A stretch of 59,616 nt of DNA from Bacteroidota bacterium (GCA_018267615.1 JAFDYD010000013.1:1-59616), one strand, 5' to 3'. Counted from the stretch's first letter, positions 18,678-26,635 are shown. Made by a program: numbers and translations. The notes: a model not told the origin generated them from the sequence alone.

Positions 18678-19166
18678 TTATTTTTTTTTCGTCGCAGCTT
18701 TTGATTTCTTCTCGCGTTTTTTTGTTGATATGGATTTGACAATAGTTTTCCCTTCTGCAATTTGTTTTTTGTCTTTTATTTTACTGAAAGAGTTTGCGTA
18801 CGCATCCTTTATCAATTTTTTGACATATGCTTTTGGGAATTTTGATTTTTCCGTAACAAGGATATAACGATATTGGTTGCCTTCTCCCAGTAAAATTTTT
18901 TCCGGATCAGAAATTTCACTGCCCCAATAAAAACCAAAATGAATGTTCTTGCTGGTTCGTCCCACGGCTATAGAGCAAAATGTATGTCCAACTTTTTCTG
19001 TAGGTGACCAACCAAATGCCAATGCGTTGTAATTATCGTAAATAAGTTCATTCGCTTTCGGATATTGATCCCAAACAAATTCCCGAAGCCACATAACCGT
19101 GTCGGTGATTTCGCTACCGAATGGTTTGAGAAATTTTAAAAGATCTTTTGTTTCTTCTTTACTCAT
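18678..19166 (-). CDS. DUF1801 domain protein
   Basis: A 162-residue cytoplasmic protein with the DUF1801 (YdhG-like) fold. It opens with a helix (SKEETKDLLKFLKPFGSEI), then the motif ANELIYDNYNALAFGWSPTEK and the strand HFGFYWGSEISDP. The C-terminal 25 residues are a Lys-rich tail (KKREKKSKAATKKK), perhaps for nucleic-acid contact. The function of the family is not established. It is monocistronic, with hairpin H7 upstream and a sigma-factor remnant downstream on the same strand. Confidence 0.8.
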   Translation of the reverse strand: MSKEETKDLLKFLKPFGSEITDTVMWLREFVWDQYPKANELIYDNYNALAFGWSPTEKVGHTFCSIAVGRTSKNIHFGFYWGSEISDPEKILLGEGNQYRYILVTEKSKFPKAYVKKLIKDAYANSFSKIKDKKQIAEGKTIVKSISTKKREKKSKAATKKK

Positions 19167-19262
19167 TTTTATAACTTTATTGAATCATATGCTTTGAAAT
19201 TATAAATAAATTTTCTTTTACTACAACATTTTATTTGTAAAGGTTTAAGAGCAGACTTATCT

Positions 19263-19350
19263 CTTTGCGCATTTGCGTCTTTGCGCGATATTTTCGTTCC
19301 CGAATATTCGGGACATCAATTTTCACGCAAAGACGCAAAGGCGCAAAGGA
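19263..19350. repeat. Hairpin H7, CTTTGCG family with CCCGAATATTCGGG centre
   Basis: The arms pair CTTTGCGCATTTGCGTCTTT with AAAGACGCAAAGGCGCAAAG around a perfect 14-bp palindromic centre, CCCGAATATTCGGG. It lies in a divergent gap between the DUF1801 and amine oxidase genes, so a terminator role for either gene is not possible here. Confidence 0.92.
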
Positions 19351-19441
19351 AAAAAGTGCGTAAAGAATGATGAATGCTTTTTCTTCTCCACGCGAAAAAT
19401 ATTTTTATATTGCATGACCAAACTCTTTACGCTCATTCAAT

Positions 19442-20917
19442 ATGCCGGGAATAAAAAGAAGATCGTTTATTAAAAAGACGCTGGTCGCGGGAACAGGCAT
19501 CGCGCTGGCTCCGCAAATATCTCTCGCAAAAAAAACGCTCAATAGTCGATCGGCAATCGGAAAAAAAATAATTGTAGCGGGCGCCGGAATATCGGGATTG
19601 TGCTGCGCGTACGAATTGATGAGAGCGGGGCATGATGTGACCGTGCTTGAAGCATCGGGAAGATACGGCGGACATGTATTTACGGGCCGGGATGGTTTGT
19701 CAGATGGCTTATATGCCGACTATGGAGCCGATCATATTACAAAACCGGGGTACGAAAAATTCTTTGAGTATATCGACGAATTTAAACTGACTGCCATTCC
19801 ATATCCCAACGCCGAAGGTTCGGAATTTGCTTATGATAAGAATGCGTTGAAGATGATCGACGGCAAATTTTATTCTGCGGAAATGTTGCGTGATCCTGCG
19901 GTGCTGAGCAAATTAGGTTTCAATGATCGCGAGGCGCAATTTCTTTCACAGCAAGGAATGTATGCGTTGAGTTCTTTTTATCTCGATCATTACATCGATA
20001 AATTTACCGATCCTTACCAGCCTTTTGGTGTTGGCTATGACGATTTTGATAAAATCTCAGTCGAGGATCTCTATAAAAAAGAAGGTGCTTCAGCTACGGC
20101 ACTTCGTTTCCTGGGTGAGAAAAATGTTTCGGCACTGTATGCGCTATGGCGATTGTCGATTATGCGTTCCCGTGGTATTCCTTCCTCTGAAGGTGAAACT
20201 TTTCATCTGAAAGGAGGCAATGAACAATTAACAATGGCTTTTGCAAAACGCCTCGGTAATCGCGTGAAATTAAATCATCCCGTATTATCGATACAACAAG
20301 ATCAACACGGAGTAACGGTCACCCATAGGGCATTTAACGCTCATGAGGAAACAACAATGAGCGCTGATTTTTTGGTCAACTGCATCACGTTGCCCATTTT
20401 CAAAAATATTCCGATCACGCCGGCGCTATCACCGGCGAAACAATATGTGGTCGATAATTTGGCATACTCTTCACATCCGTTTTGTGTGTTCGAAGCCGCA
20501 ACAAAATTCTGGCTGGATGAAGGTATTCCGAGTATCAATATGGAATTTGAACATGCCGATATTTCTTCTATCTGGCAAGAGACAAATGAAGTTGATTCGA
20601 GCCGGATAATTTTAAAGGCTTATTGTCCCGGTGGACTTTCTGCGCAGCGTGTTTTGGCGGCGTTTAGAGAAGTATATCCCGGAAAAAAAGACACGATAGA
20701 ACAGGCGTTGACTTTGGATTGGACAAAAGATAAATATGCGCCGACTTGCGAAATGCAACCTTTTCCTCCGGGAGAAATGCATAAGTTCTGGCCGCAGATC
20801 ATGATGCCTGAAGGCAGGATTTATTTTGCAGGTACTTATGCCGATAATATGAGCAGAGGCATGGAGTCCTGTATCCGTTCTGCGCAACGTGTTGCACAGG
20901 AAATCAATAAAATTTGA
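19442..20917 (+). CDS. Flavin-containing amine oxidase with twin-arginine signal
   Basis: A 491-residue FAD-dependent oxidoreductase. The N-terminus has a Tat-like signal (RRSFIKKTLVAGTGIALA, Arg6-Arg7), which implies export in folded form. The Rossmann motif VAGAGISGLCCAYELMRAGH (residues 45-64) ends at Glu70, which would bind the ribose. The C-terminal FAD motif GRIYFAGTYADNMSRGMESC is also present, as in monoamine/polyamine oxidases. A cytochrome c gene begins two bases after its stop, so electrons may go to a periplasmic cytochrome instead of directly to oxygen. The substrate is unknown; a phytoene-desaturase-like or lysine-type oxidase role cannot be excluded. Confidence 0.87.
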   Translation: MPGIKRRSFIKKTLVAGTGIALAPQISLAKKTLNSRSAIGKKIIVAGAGISGLCCAYELMRAGHDVTVLEASGRYGGHVFTGRDGLSDGLYADYGADHITKPGYEKFFEYIDEFKLTAIPYPNAEGSEFAYDKNALKMIDGKFYSAEMLRDPAVLSKLGFNDREAQFLSQQGMYALSSFYLDHYIDKFTDPYQPFGVGYDDFDKISVEDLYKKEGASATALRFLGEKNVSALYALWRLSIMRSRGIPSSEGETFHLKGGNEQLTMAFAKRLGNRVKLNHPVLSIQQDQHGVTVTHRAFNAHEETTMSADFLVNCITLPIFKNIPITPALSPAKQYVVDNLAYSSHPFCVFEAATKFWLDEGIPSINMEFEHADISSIWQETNEVDSSRIILKAYCPGGLSAQRVLAAFREVYPGKKDTIEQALTLDWTKDKYAPTCEMQPFPPGEMHKFWPQIMMPEGRIYFAGTYADNMSRGMESCIRSAQRVAQEINKI

Positions 20918-20918
20918 T

Positions 20919-21632
20919 ATGAAAAGCCGATCTGGATTTATTTATATCGTTATTATTTTTTTCGCAATACTAAATCTCTCTTCAAAAAAATTATTCCAGG
21001 ATAATCATCCTCCCTCGGTAAAAATCATCGTGCCCGTAAATAATATGGTCTTTAAACCAGGAACTTCCGTCAACTATCGGCTAAGTGTAACCGATAAGGA
21101 AGATGGAAGTTCAGAGTTTGATGAAATAAACAATAAAGAAGTATTGTTAGAAGTGAGATATATAAAAGACAAATCAAAAATACCGGGAGCAGGTAGTAAT
21201 GTTGTTGAAGCTGACGCGCCAGGATTGGCTGTAATCAGGACTTCCAATTGTTTAAACTGTCACAATTTTTCCAGTAAGTCAATCGGACCTTCTTTTTTTG
21301 AGATCAGCAAGCGATATCCGAATACAAAAGCGAATGCGGATACATTGATCAAAAATATTAAGAATGGATCCACTGGCACTTGGGGAAAAGAGAAAATGCC
21401 ATCGCATCCTGAGTTGACTCCGGCAGAAATAAAAAATACCGTAGAATGGATTTTGAAAAATGGTTCAGCGAAGGATATCAATTATTATAATGGTATTAAT
21501 GGAATGATATCATTAGCACCGAATCGAAATGGGATTTATGTGCTCACTGCCAGTTATACCGATCACGGGATGAAAGATGTTGTTGGCAAACGTCTTAAAG
21601 GTGCCGAGCGTGTGTTGATAACCGTGAGATAA
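20919..21632 (+). CDS. Periplasmic monohaem cytochrome c with N-terminal beta domain
   Basis: A 237-residue exported protein starting at the ATG at 20919, directly after the amine oxidase stop. The signal/anchor helix (residues 6-22) is followed by a beta-sandwich-like segment (HPPSVKIIVPVNNMVFKPGT, similar to domains in Bacteroidota PQQ/ThuA proteins). A class I cytochrome c domain has the haem motif C111-L-N-C-H115 and a probable axial Met160 in EKMPSHPEL. A beta-rich tail closes the protein. The tight spacing suggests that it accepts electrons from the flavoenzyme. Confidence 0.87.
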   Translation: MKSRSGFIYIVIIFFAILNLSSKKLFQDNHPPSVKIIVPVNNMVFKPGTSVNYRLSVTDKEDGSSEFDEINNKEVLLEVRYIKDKSKIPGAGSNVVEADAPGLAVIRTSNCLNCHNFSSKSIGPSFFEISKRYPNTKANADTLIKNIKNGSTGTWGKEKMPSHPELTPAEIKNTVEWILKNGSAKDINYYNGINGMISLAPNRNGIYVLTASYTDHGMKDVVGKRLKGAERVLITVR

Positions 21633-21639
21633 TCGCTTC

Positions 21640-21763
21640 TTTGATATTTCTATGTGTCCCTATGTTTCTATGTGCCTATGTGGTGAAAAAAAACCTGCAC
21701 AGTCGAGATTTTTTTTCACCACATAGGCACATAGAAACATAGGAGCACATAGAAATATCAAAA
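21640..21763. repeat. Hairpin H9, CTATGTGC family, near-perfect 53-bp arms
   Basis: The left arm 21640-21692 and right arm 21709-21763 pair over about 53 bp with two or three mismatches. The arm has the 8-bp pattern CTATGTGT, CCCTATGT, TTCTATGT, GCCTATGT and ends inward with GGTGAAAAAAA. The inner A/T tracts make this one of the few elements that could also act as a terminator. A partial relative lies at the window end (59597-59616). Confidence 0.93.
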
Positions 21764-21834
21764 TAAGTCACTACCAATAAATCGTAAATGATTTCAATTG
21801 ATTGGTTTAAATTTAAATTTTCAAAACATCATTT

Positions 21835-22422
21835 ATGGTTGACGAATCGAACGGCTACGAAGGCATTGCAGAAATTTATATCAAAGGCAGGGGAAGAGCT
21901 GTTAATGGAATCGGTTCGTCTGCAGCGCGCGCCTGGGCGCAAACCTTAAAACCGGGTTCAGCGGTACTCGACCTTGCATGCGGAACTGGTATCCCTGTTA
22001 CAAAAATTTTGCTTGAGGCAGGATTGAATGCGTATGCAGTGGATGCGTCTCCGAAAATGGTAGCAGATTTCCGACAAAATTTTCCACACGTGCCCGTTGC
22101 TTGCGAATCGGTCGAGCGGTCTTCTTTTTTCAATCGCACATTCGACGGTATTATTTCAGTTGGACTGATGTTTCTCCTCACAGAAGAAACCCAGCGGGCA
22201 CTGATTCCTAAAATGGCTGCCGCTTTAAATCCGGGAGGAAAATTATTGTTCACCGCTATGCTCGAAATAAATGAATGGAAAGATGGAATGACAGATTTGG
22301 AGTCGAAATCTTTAGGGGCGGAAGAATACAGGAAGCTGATTTTATCTTCCGGATTATCGCTTGGTGAAGAACTCCACGATGAAGGCGGAAATCACTATTT
22401 CAGTGGTATTCGAATGGTGTAA
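21835..22422 (+). CDS. Class I SAM-dependent methyltransferase
   Basis: A 195-residue small methyltransferase of the seven-strand Rossmann type. Motif I is VLDLACGTGIPVTKIL (about residues 43-58), followed by the acidic end of strand 2 (AYAVDASPKMV) and motif IV-like GIISVGLMFLL. No substrate-recognition insert is present, so the acceptor is not predictable. It begins with ATG at 21835 after hairpin H9 and stands alone. Confidence 0.83.
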   Translation: MVDESNGYEGIAEIYIKGRGRAVNGIGSSAARAWAQTLKPGSAVLDLACGTGIPVTKILLEAGLNAYAVDASPKMVADFRQNFPHVPVACESVERSSFFNRTFDGIISVGLMFLLTEETQRALIPKMAAALNPGGKLLFTAMLEINEWKDGMTDLESKSLGAEEYRKLILSSGLSLGEELHDEGGNHYFSGIRMV

Positions 22423-22756
22423 TCACTTCGTTCACCATAATTTTAAATAGGACCTTTTTCATATTGCCTTGCTGAAACGCTTACTGTCGCTACATCATCT
22501 GTTGGGTTGGGATACATTGCAAAAAGACATCGACAGTCCATCACAACGGCCGGACAAAATAGGACGGCAAACGCAATCAAAAAGTTTTTGGTAAAAATTT
22601 TCTTTTCATGTTTTTATCGATATGTGTATCCAAACCTATTCTGATAAACGCATGAAATAAATAGCCAAAAGGCGAACCGTATTTAAATGGGCGAATTGCA
22701 TTCTTGCCGGAAAAAAATTATATTTGAAAAGGTATTAACTCAAGCTAACCGGCGCT
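22423..22756. other. Non-coding gap before the orphan LytTR gene
   Basis: About 330 bp with no convincing gene on either strand and no long hairpin. The last 60 bases hold a promoter candidate for the LytTR gene. A frame around 22465-22600 is open but has no recognisable domain or start. Confidence 0.4.
22696..22726 (+). promoter_or_regulatory. Bacteroidota-type promoter candidate for the orphan LytTR gene
   Basis: A TATATTTG box (22719-22726) fits the Bacteroidota -7 consensus TAnnTTTG. A TTG (22696-22698) lies 20 bases upstream, where the -33 element is expected. The box is about 30 bases before the ATG at 22757. Confidence 0.5.
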
Positions 22757-23467
22757 ATGGCAAATAAGATTTCATGCATTGTTGTGGATGATGATGAAGT
22801 GGATAAACTGGTTGTTCTGGCATACCTGGAAACCTATTCTTTTATTGAAATTGCCGGTGCTTATCAGTCTTCGATTGCCGGACTCGAAGCAGCAAAAAGA
22901 AACCCGCCCGATTGTTTGTTCCTCGATATCGACATGCCGGAAATGAACGGATTGCGGTTGCGTGAGCAACTCATGCAAATACCAGCTTGTATTTTCATCA
23001 CATCTTATCCTGATTATGCCGTGGAAAGTTTTGAAATGGCAGCACTTGATTTTTTGGTAAAACCGTTTTCGGCAGAAAGGTTTGGCAAAACGATCATAAG
23101 ACTGCAGGAGTTTATGACGCTTAGAAGAAAATCAGATTTATTGAGCCACGCGCTCGGCGCAGATACCATTTTCATTAAAGATGGACATGACCAGGTAAAA
23201 CTGCAATTGCATGAAGTGCTTTATCTCGAAGCGTTGAATAATTATACGAGCATCGTAACCGATACCAGGAAATATACCGTTCTTTCTCCGATCAGCGGCT
23301 TGCTTAAAGAAAAACCTTTTAGAAGTTTCGTGCGCATACACAGGAGCTACGCCGTGCAAAAAAATTTTATTAAAAAAATCAGTACGGATGAAGTACTGGT
23401 GTCAAACAATATTGCATTACCATTAGGAAGGACATATAAAGAATCATTGAACAGTATCAGAGATTAA
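22757..23467 (+). CDS. LytTR-family response regulator (orphan)
   Basis: A 236-residue regulator. The receiver domain (CIVVDDDEVDKLVV; Asp57 in CLFLDIDMPE; FITSYPDYAVESFE; FLVKPFSAERF) precedes a LytTR domain (about 135-235: VLYLEALNNYTSIV, FVRIHRSYAVQ). Unlike the other three LytTR regulators in the window it has no kinase gene beside it. It is probably driven by a kinase elsewhere in the genome. A 19-codon frame resembling a signal peptide follows its stop codon by four bases and may be what is left of a partner gene. Confidence 0.9.
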   Translation: MANKISCIVVDDDEVDKLVVLAYLETYSFIEIAGAYQSSIAGLEAAKRNPPDCLFLDIDMPEMNGLRLREQLMQIPACIFITSYPDYAVESFEMAALDFLVKPFSAERFGKTIIRLQEFMTLRRKSDLLSHALGADTIFIKDGHDQVKLQLHEVLYLEALNNYTSIVTDTRKYTVLSPISGLLKEKPFRSFVRIHRSYAVQKNFIKKISTDEVLVSNNIALPLGRTYKESLNSIRD

Positions 23468-23471
23468 TTAC

Positions 23472-23531
23472 ATGAAGAGGGCTTTTGTCATTTTTATTTT
23501 ACTTCTTTTTTCTGCAAATATTTTCTCATAA
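23472..23531 (+). pseudogene. Signal-peptide-like 19-codon frame, possible gene remnant
   Basis: ATG at 23472 opens MKRAFVIFILLLFSANIFS and then a TAA stop. The peptide has the basic-hydrophobic-polar pattern of a secretion signal but nothing follows it. It begins four bases after the LytTR stop, where a secreted or membrane kinase might once have begun. It could be chance in AT-rich DNA. Confidence 0.25.
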
Positions 23532-23614
23532 AAATGAAGGCTACTAGCGGATCTCTGCAAAATCAAGACATAACCTTTCTATCGCGCTTCGCCTGATTTT
23601 TCTGAAAAATTCTC

Positions 23615-23646
23615 ACCGTTTGTACGGAAATCTAAAATTTGTTTGT
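23615..23646. promoter_or_regulatory. Bipartite motif shared with the region upstream of 37080
   Basis: The sequence TTGTACGGA, 12 bases, GTTTGTCTT occurs here and again at about 37013-37042, with identical 12-base spacing and unrelated spacer sequence. Both lie upstream of a gene on the plus strand (a YciI-like protein here, an NTF2-like protein there). Two 9-bp elements 12 bp apart is the geometry of LytTR regulator sites, but the bases do not match the published LytTR consensus well. Confidence 0.4.
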
Positions 23647-23764
23647 CTTGACTAAAAGACCGGAGTAATCCGGGTCGCACAAAAGAATTCCATTAAAAAA
23701 TTTTACACAGGTTTTCAAATCTGCTACAATTTGTGTGTAGGTTTGATCATTAATACCAACCATC

Positions 23765-24151
23765 ATGGAAAAATTTTTACTCATCATTCGCGAAGATCTT
23801 AGCAAATTAAAAAAGTGGGATCAGGAAGAGCGTTATGATGGTATAAGGCAAATGGATTCGTGGGTCAAGTCTTTGGCGCAAAACGGCAATTATATATCGG
23901 GCGACGCTTTGCATATTAAAGGTGGTTATGTAAGTAAAGACCAGGTTCTTTCCGACGGGCCTTTTATTGAGGCGAAGGAAGGCGTAAGCGGAATTATTTT
24001 TATGGGAGCAAAAAATTTGCAAGATGCCGTTTCCATTGCACAAACCTGTCCGCTTGTTAAAACTGGCAACATGGCTATTGAAGTGCGGCCGCTGATGGAA
24101 GTAAAAGATATAAGAGAATTTGGAGATGAAGAAAGACCAACAGGCAGCTAA
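23765..24151 (+). CDS. YciI-like (YCII-related) protein
   Basis: A 128-residue protein of the dimeric alpha/beta barrel type. Features are the N-terminal strand KFLLIIRED, the helix RQMDSWVKSLAQNG, and the family pattern VLSDGPFIEAKEGVSGIIFM...AVSIAQTCPLVKTGNMAIEVRPLM. Its active-site function is not established. In many Bacteroidota such genes accompany ECF sigma factors, but none is beside this one. A shared bipartite motif lies about 120 bp upstream. Confidence 0.85.
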   Translation: MEKFLLIIREDLSKLKKWDQEERYDGIRQMDSWVKSLAQNGNYISGDALHIKGGYVSKDQVLSDGPFIEAKEGVSGIIFMGAKNLQDAVSIAQTCPLVKTGNMAIEVRPLMEVKDIREFGDEERPTGS

Positions 24152-24193
24152 CAAATTATACAAAATCAATTCTTGGAAAGATAGATAATGGTA

Positions 24194-24326
24194 CAGTTTG
24201 AGTCAATCGGTCGATTAGTCGATAGGTCGATTGCTCAAAATAGTGAAAGCGATCTTAAATAAAGTCCTTCTAATACGATGAGACATTCTTCGACACATCG
24301 ACTAATCGACCGATTGACTCAAACTG
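24194..24326. repeat. Hairpin H10, GTCGATTA family
   Basis: The left arm 24194-24229 and right arm 24291-24326 pair over 36 bp with two mismatches (CAGTTTGAGTCAATCGGTCG against its complement, then GATTAGTCGATA units). The loop is unusually long, about 60 bases. It is the second member of the family at 13991-14130 and lies between a YciI-like gene and tRNA-Pro. Confidence 0.9.
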
Positions 24327-24372
24327 ACCAATATCGAAAGATAGAATGCTTAATGATCATACTATCGTTATT

Positions 24373-24416
24373 AAACTTCATGGCAATCTTACAATCCTTT
24401 AATCAAGGTTCAAACC
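24373..24416 (+). repeat. Direct half-hairpin repeat, left of tRNA-Pro
   Basis: AAACTTCATGGCAATCTTAC followed by AATCCTTTAATCAAGGTTCAAACC matches the right arm of hairpin H5 (16230-16273) with about five differences. No inverted partner is present here. A second copy in the same orientation lies 211 bp further on, beyond the tRNA. Confidence 0.8.
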
Positions 24417-24445
24417 AAGAAAGATATTATTTTTGCGGTTCTTTT

Positions 24446-24519
24446 CGGGATGTAGCGCAGCCCGGTAGCGTACTTCGTTCGGGACGAAGGGGTCGCAGGT
24501 TCGAATCCTGTCATCCCGA
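24446..24519 (+). tRNA. tRNA-Pro (anticodon CGG)
   Basis: The cloverleaf is clear. The acceptor stem pairs CGGGATG with CATCCCG, the D arm contains AGCGCAGCCCGGTAGCGT, the anticodon stem CTTCG/CGAAG encloses the loop TTCGGGA with anticodon CGG, and the T arm reads GCAGGTTCGAATCCTGT. The discriminator base is A, and CCA is not encoded. It reads proline codon CCG. Confidence 0.95.
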
Positions 24520-24525
24520 CTTTTT

Positions 24526-24555
24526 AAAAAACTCTGTTTAGTGCAGAGTTTTTTT
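24526..24555 (+). terminator. Intrinsic terminator of tRNA-Pro
   Basis: AAAACTCTG, a 7-base loop, then CAGAGTTTTTTT forms a stem with a run of T on the 3' side, seven bases after the tRNA. This is the only clear textbook terminator in the window, in contrast with the long tandem-unit hairpins. Confidence 0.85.
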
Positions 24556-24583
24556 ATGTAGTCATATTCCTTAGCAATTAATC

Positions 24584-24626
24584 GGACTTCATGAAAATCT
24601 TTCAATCCTCAATCATGGTTCAAACC
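24584..24626 (+). repeat. Direct half-hairpin repeat, right of tRNA-Pro
   Basis: GGACTTCATGAAAATCTTTC followed by AATCCTCAATCATGGTTCAAACC is a second same-orientation copy of the arm found at 24373-24416 and in hairpin H5. The two copies bracket the tRNA and its terminator. Confidence 0.8.
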
Positions 24627-24654
24627 TTTCCGTTAATTTACACAAAACAATTTT

Positions 24655-25002
24655 ATGCTGGAAAACCTTCCCGTCATCACTGATGAATTCATGCAAGCGA
24701 ACAGGGCCAAGACAAAAAATTATTGCAGCATCATTTTAAAATTCGGGCCTAATATAAAAATGCCCGGCGTTGAAGAAATTATCTGGGAACATGGGCGAAG
24801 AAATTTTGCGTTGCGGGAAATGGGATTGCTTGCTATCGTTTGCCCGATTAATGACGGAACAGATGTTTGCGGATTGGGAATTTTTGACGCTACTCCTGAA
24901 AAAGTAAAAGAAATTATGGACGGAGATCCCGGTGTTATGCAAGGAATATTTACTTATGAAATTCACCCCGTAAGAAGTTTTCCGGGCGACAAACTTCCTT
25001 AA
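24655..25002 (+). CDS. Small YciI-like / dimeric alpha-beta barrel protein
   Basis: A 115-residue protein beginning MLENLPVITDEFMQAN. The middle GRRNFALREMGLLAIVCPIN and the C-terminal pattern VKEIMDGDPGVMQGIFTYEIHPVRSFPG resemble YciI-type ligand-binding proteins, in which the DPGV...F.YEIHP segment forms the last strand. I am not certain of the family. It starts about 30 bases after the half-repeat that follows tRNA-Pro and converges with the nnr gene, with four bases between the two genes. Confidence 0.7.
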   Translation: MLENLPVITDEFMQANRAKTKNYCSIILKFGPNIKMPGVEEIIWEHGRRNFALREMGLLAIVCPINDGTDVCGLGIFDATPEKVKEIMDGDPGVMQGIFTYEIHPVRSFPGDKLP

Positions 25003-25006
25003 ATCT

Positions 25007-26518
25007 TCAATTGTCATTTTCAATAGAGAGATAAGCTTTCCCCAAACAATCGATCAGATCGCTTGGCAACATCGCCTGCTCTGAAAATATTTGTGCTGCA
25101 ATATCACCTGAGAGTCCATGCAAATAAACACCGAATATGGCAGCTTCAGCGGGAGCATATCCTTGCGATAATAATCCACTAATGATCCCCGTTAGTGCGT
25201 CGCCGCTTCCGCCTTTTGCCATACCGGCATTTCCGGAATCATTAAAATAACTCTTGCCTTCCGGCAGCGCGATCAAAGTTCGATGTCCTTTTAATACGAT
25301 GATGCATTTGTGTTGACTTGCTTTTTGTAGGGCAAGTGTTAATCTCGCAAAATCATTTTCCGACTTTCCAAATATCCTTTCGAATTCTTTGGGATGAGGT
25401 GTTAAAATAGAGTAGGGGATAAGGCGGGATAACAAGTTCTCGTCTTCTGCTAAAATATTCAAACCATCTGCGTCCAATACAACCGGCGATTTATAATTTG
25501 TAAAAATTTCACCAATTAATTTTTTTGTCTTTTGATCCGTCCCGATACCCGGGCCGATCCCGATGGTGGTATATTTTGAAATATCTTCCTGGATTTTTGT
25601 ATTGATATTTTCATCTTCATCTACGGTTGCCATCGCTTCCGGCAAATAACCCTGCAGGATTTCGTATCCGCATTTCGGAATATGGCAGGTGAGAAGTCCG
25701 GCTCCGCTTCTCAAACAAGCTTTGGCCGACATCAACGCAGCTCCCATCTTTCCATAACTTCCAGCTACCAGTAATGTATGACCGAAGTTTCCTTTATGTG
25801 AAAATTTTTTTCTTGGTCTGTAGATGGCGCGGATAAAATCAATATCAGCCAGTTCAAATTGATTTTGTTTTCCCGGAGTATAAGACGGATGCAAGCCAAT
25901 ATCCAGGATGTGAATTTCCCCATTATAGATTTCGTTTTCAGCAACGAGAAATGCAAGTTTGTAACACTGAAAACTCAGTGTATGAGTTGCTTTGATAATG
26001 GTATTTCCTTTCGAACTCTTATCAACATATAAACCACTTGGAATGTCGATGGCGATAATTTCATTCCCGGAATTATTGATATGCTCAATTAATTTACCGG
26101 TAATTGTATCCACTGGCCGGTTGAGTCCACAGCCAAATAATGCATCGATAATAATATCAGCCGCAGGAATTGGATGAAAATTTTCTTCACCCTGGATAAA
26201 ACGGATTTCGACATTTGATGAATGCAATCTTGCGAGGTTGGCCTGGAATTCTTCGGTTCCTTTCACCCCGAATTCAAGAATATAAACAATAACGGGACAG
26301 TTTTTTTGAGAAAGCATTCTCGCCAGCGCGAGACCATCACCACCATTATTTCCTTTGCCGCAAAAAACAGAGAATGATCCGGGAAGATAATCGTTTGTCT
26401 CGAGCCATTCGAAACAACGCATGGCAGCTCTTTCCATCAAATCGATAGAAGTTATCGGTTCATTTTCGATGGTGAATTTATCCCAAAGTCGTATTTGCTC
26501 TGGAGAAAGAATTTGCAT
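25007..26518 (-). CDS. nnr: Bifunctional NAD(P)HX epimerase / ADP-dependent dehydratase
   Basis: This is a repair enzyme for hydrated NADH/NADPH. The N-terminal YjeF domain (about residues 1-215) epimerises NAD(P)HX and shows CGKGNNGGDGLALARML and DALFGCGLNRPV. The C-terminal ribokinase-like domain (about 220-503) dehydrates it with ADP and shows GIGPGIGTD, VLDADGLNIL, LTPHPKEFERI and GNAGMAKGGSGDALTGIISG. The start is the ATG at 26518 (MQILSPEQIRLWD). A longer frame to 26557 would read through hairpin H11 and is rejected. The length of 503 residues is normal for the fused enzyme. Confidence 0.95.
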   Translation of the reverse strand: MQILSPEQIRLWDKFTIENEPITSIDLMERAAMRCFEWLETNDYLPGSFSVFCGKGNNGGDGLALARMLSQKNCPVIVYILEFGVKGTEEFQANLARLHSSNVEIRFIQGEENFHPIPAADIIIDALFGCGLNRPVDTITGKLIEHINNSGNEIIAIDIPSGLYVDKSSKGNTIIKATHTLSFQCYKLAFLVAENEIYNGEIHILDIGLHPSYTPGKQNQFELADIDFIRAIYRPRKKFSHKGNFGHTLLVAGSYGKMGAALMSAKACLRSGAGLLTCHIPKCGYEILQGYLPEAMATVDEDENINTKIQEDISKYTTIGIGPGIGTDQKTKKLIGEIFTNYKSPVVLDADGLNILAEDENLLSRLIPYSILTPHPKEFERIFGKSENDFARLTLALQKASQHKCIIVLKGHRTLIALPEGKSYFNDSGNAGMAKGGSGDALTGIISGLLSQGYAPAEAAIFGVYLHGLSGDIAAQIFSEQAMLPSDLIDCLGKAYLSIENDN

Positions 26519-26529
26519 GTTATAAAGAT

Positions 26530-26635
26530 AGTTGAATCGTGAGACGTGAAACGGCAAACGTGAAATTGAAATGCGAAAAAGTTCAGGTTATGATTTACTT
26601 TTCACATTTGTCGTTTCACGTCTCACGATTCAACT
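26530..26635. repeat. Hairpin H11, GTGAAAC family
   Basis: The left arm 26530-26565 pairs with the right arm 26600-26635 over 36 bp with two mismatches (AGTTGAATCGTGAGACGTGA and its complement). Its core GTGAGACGTGAAACG is identical to that of H1 at 4457-4534, although the outer flanks differ. It sits 11 bases upstream of the nnr start codon. Confidence 0.92.

Noticed and set aside
22465..22600. A fragment of a gene in the gap before the orphan LytTR gene
   Set aside because: The frame has no start, no recognisable domain and no clear continuation, so it is not reported as a pseudogene.
24278..24541. Open frames on both strands across the tRNA-Pro region
   Set aside because: They run through a hairpin arm, a half-repeat and the tRNA gene. 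Their translations show no domain.
26518..26557. An earlier start for the nnr gene
   Set aside because: The extension is encoded by the arm of hairpin H11 and lacks family similarity, whereas MQILSPEQIRLWD at 26518 begins the YjeF domain.
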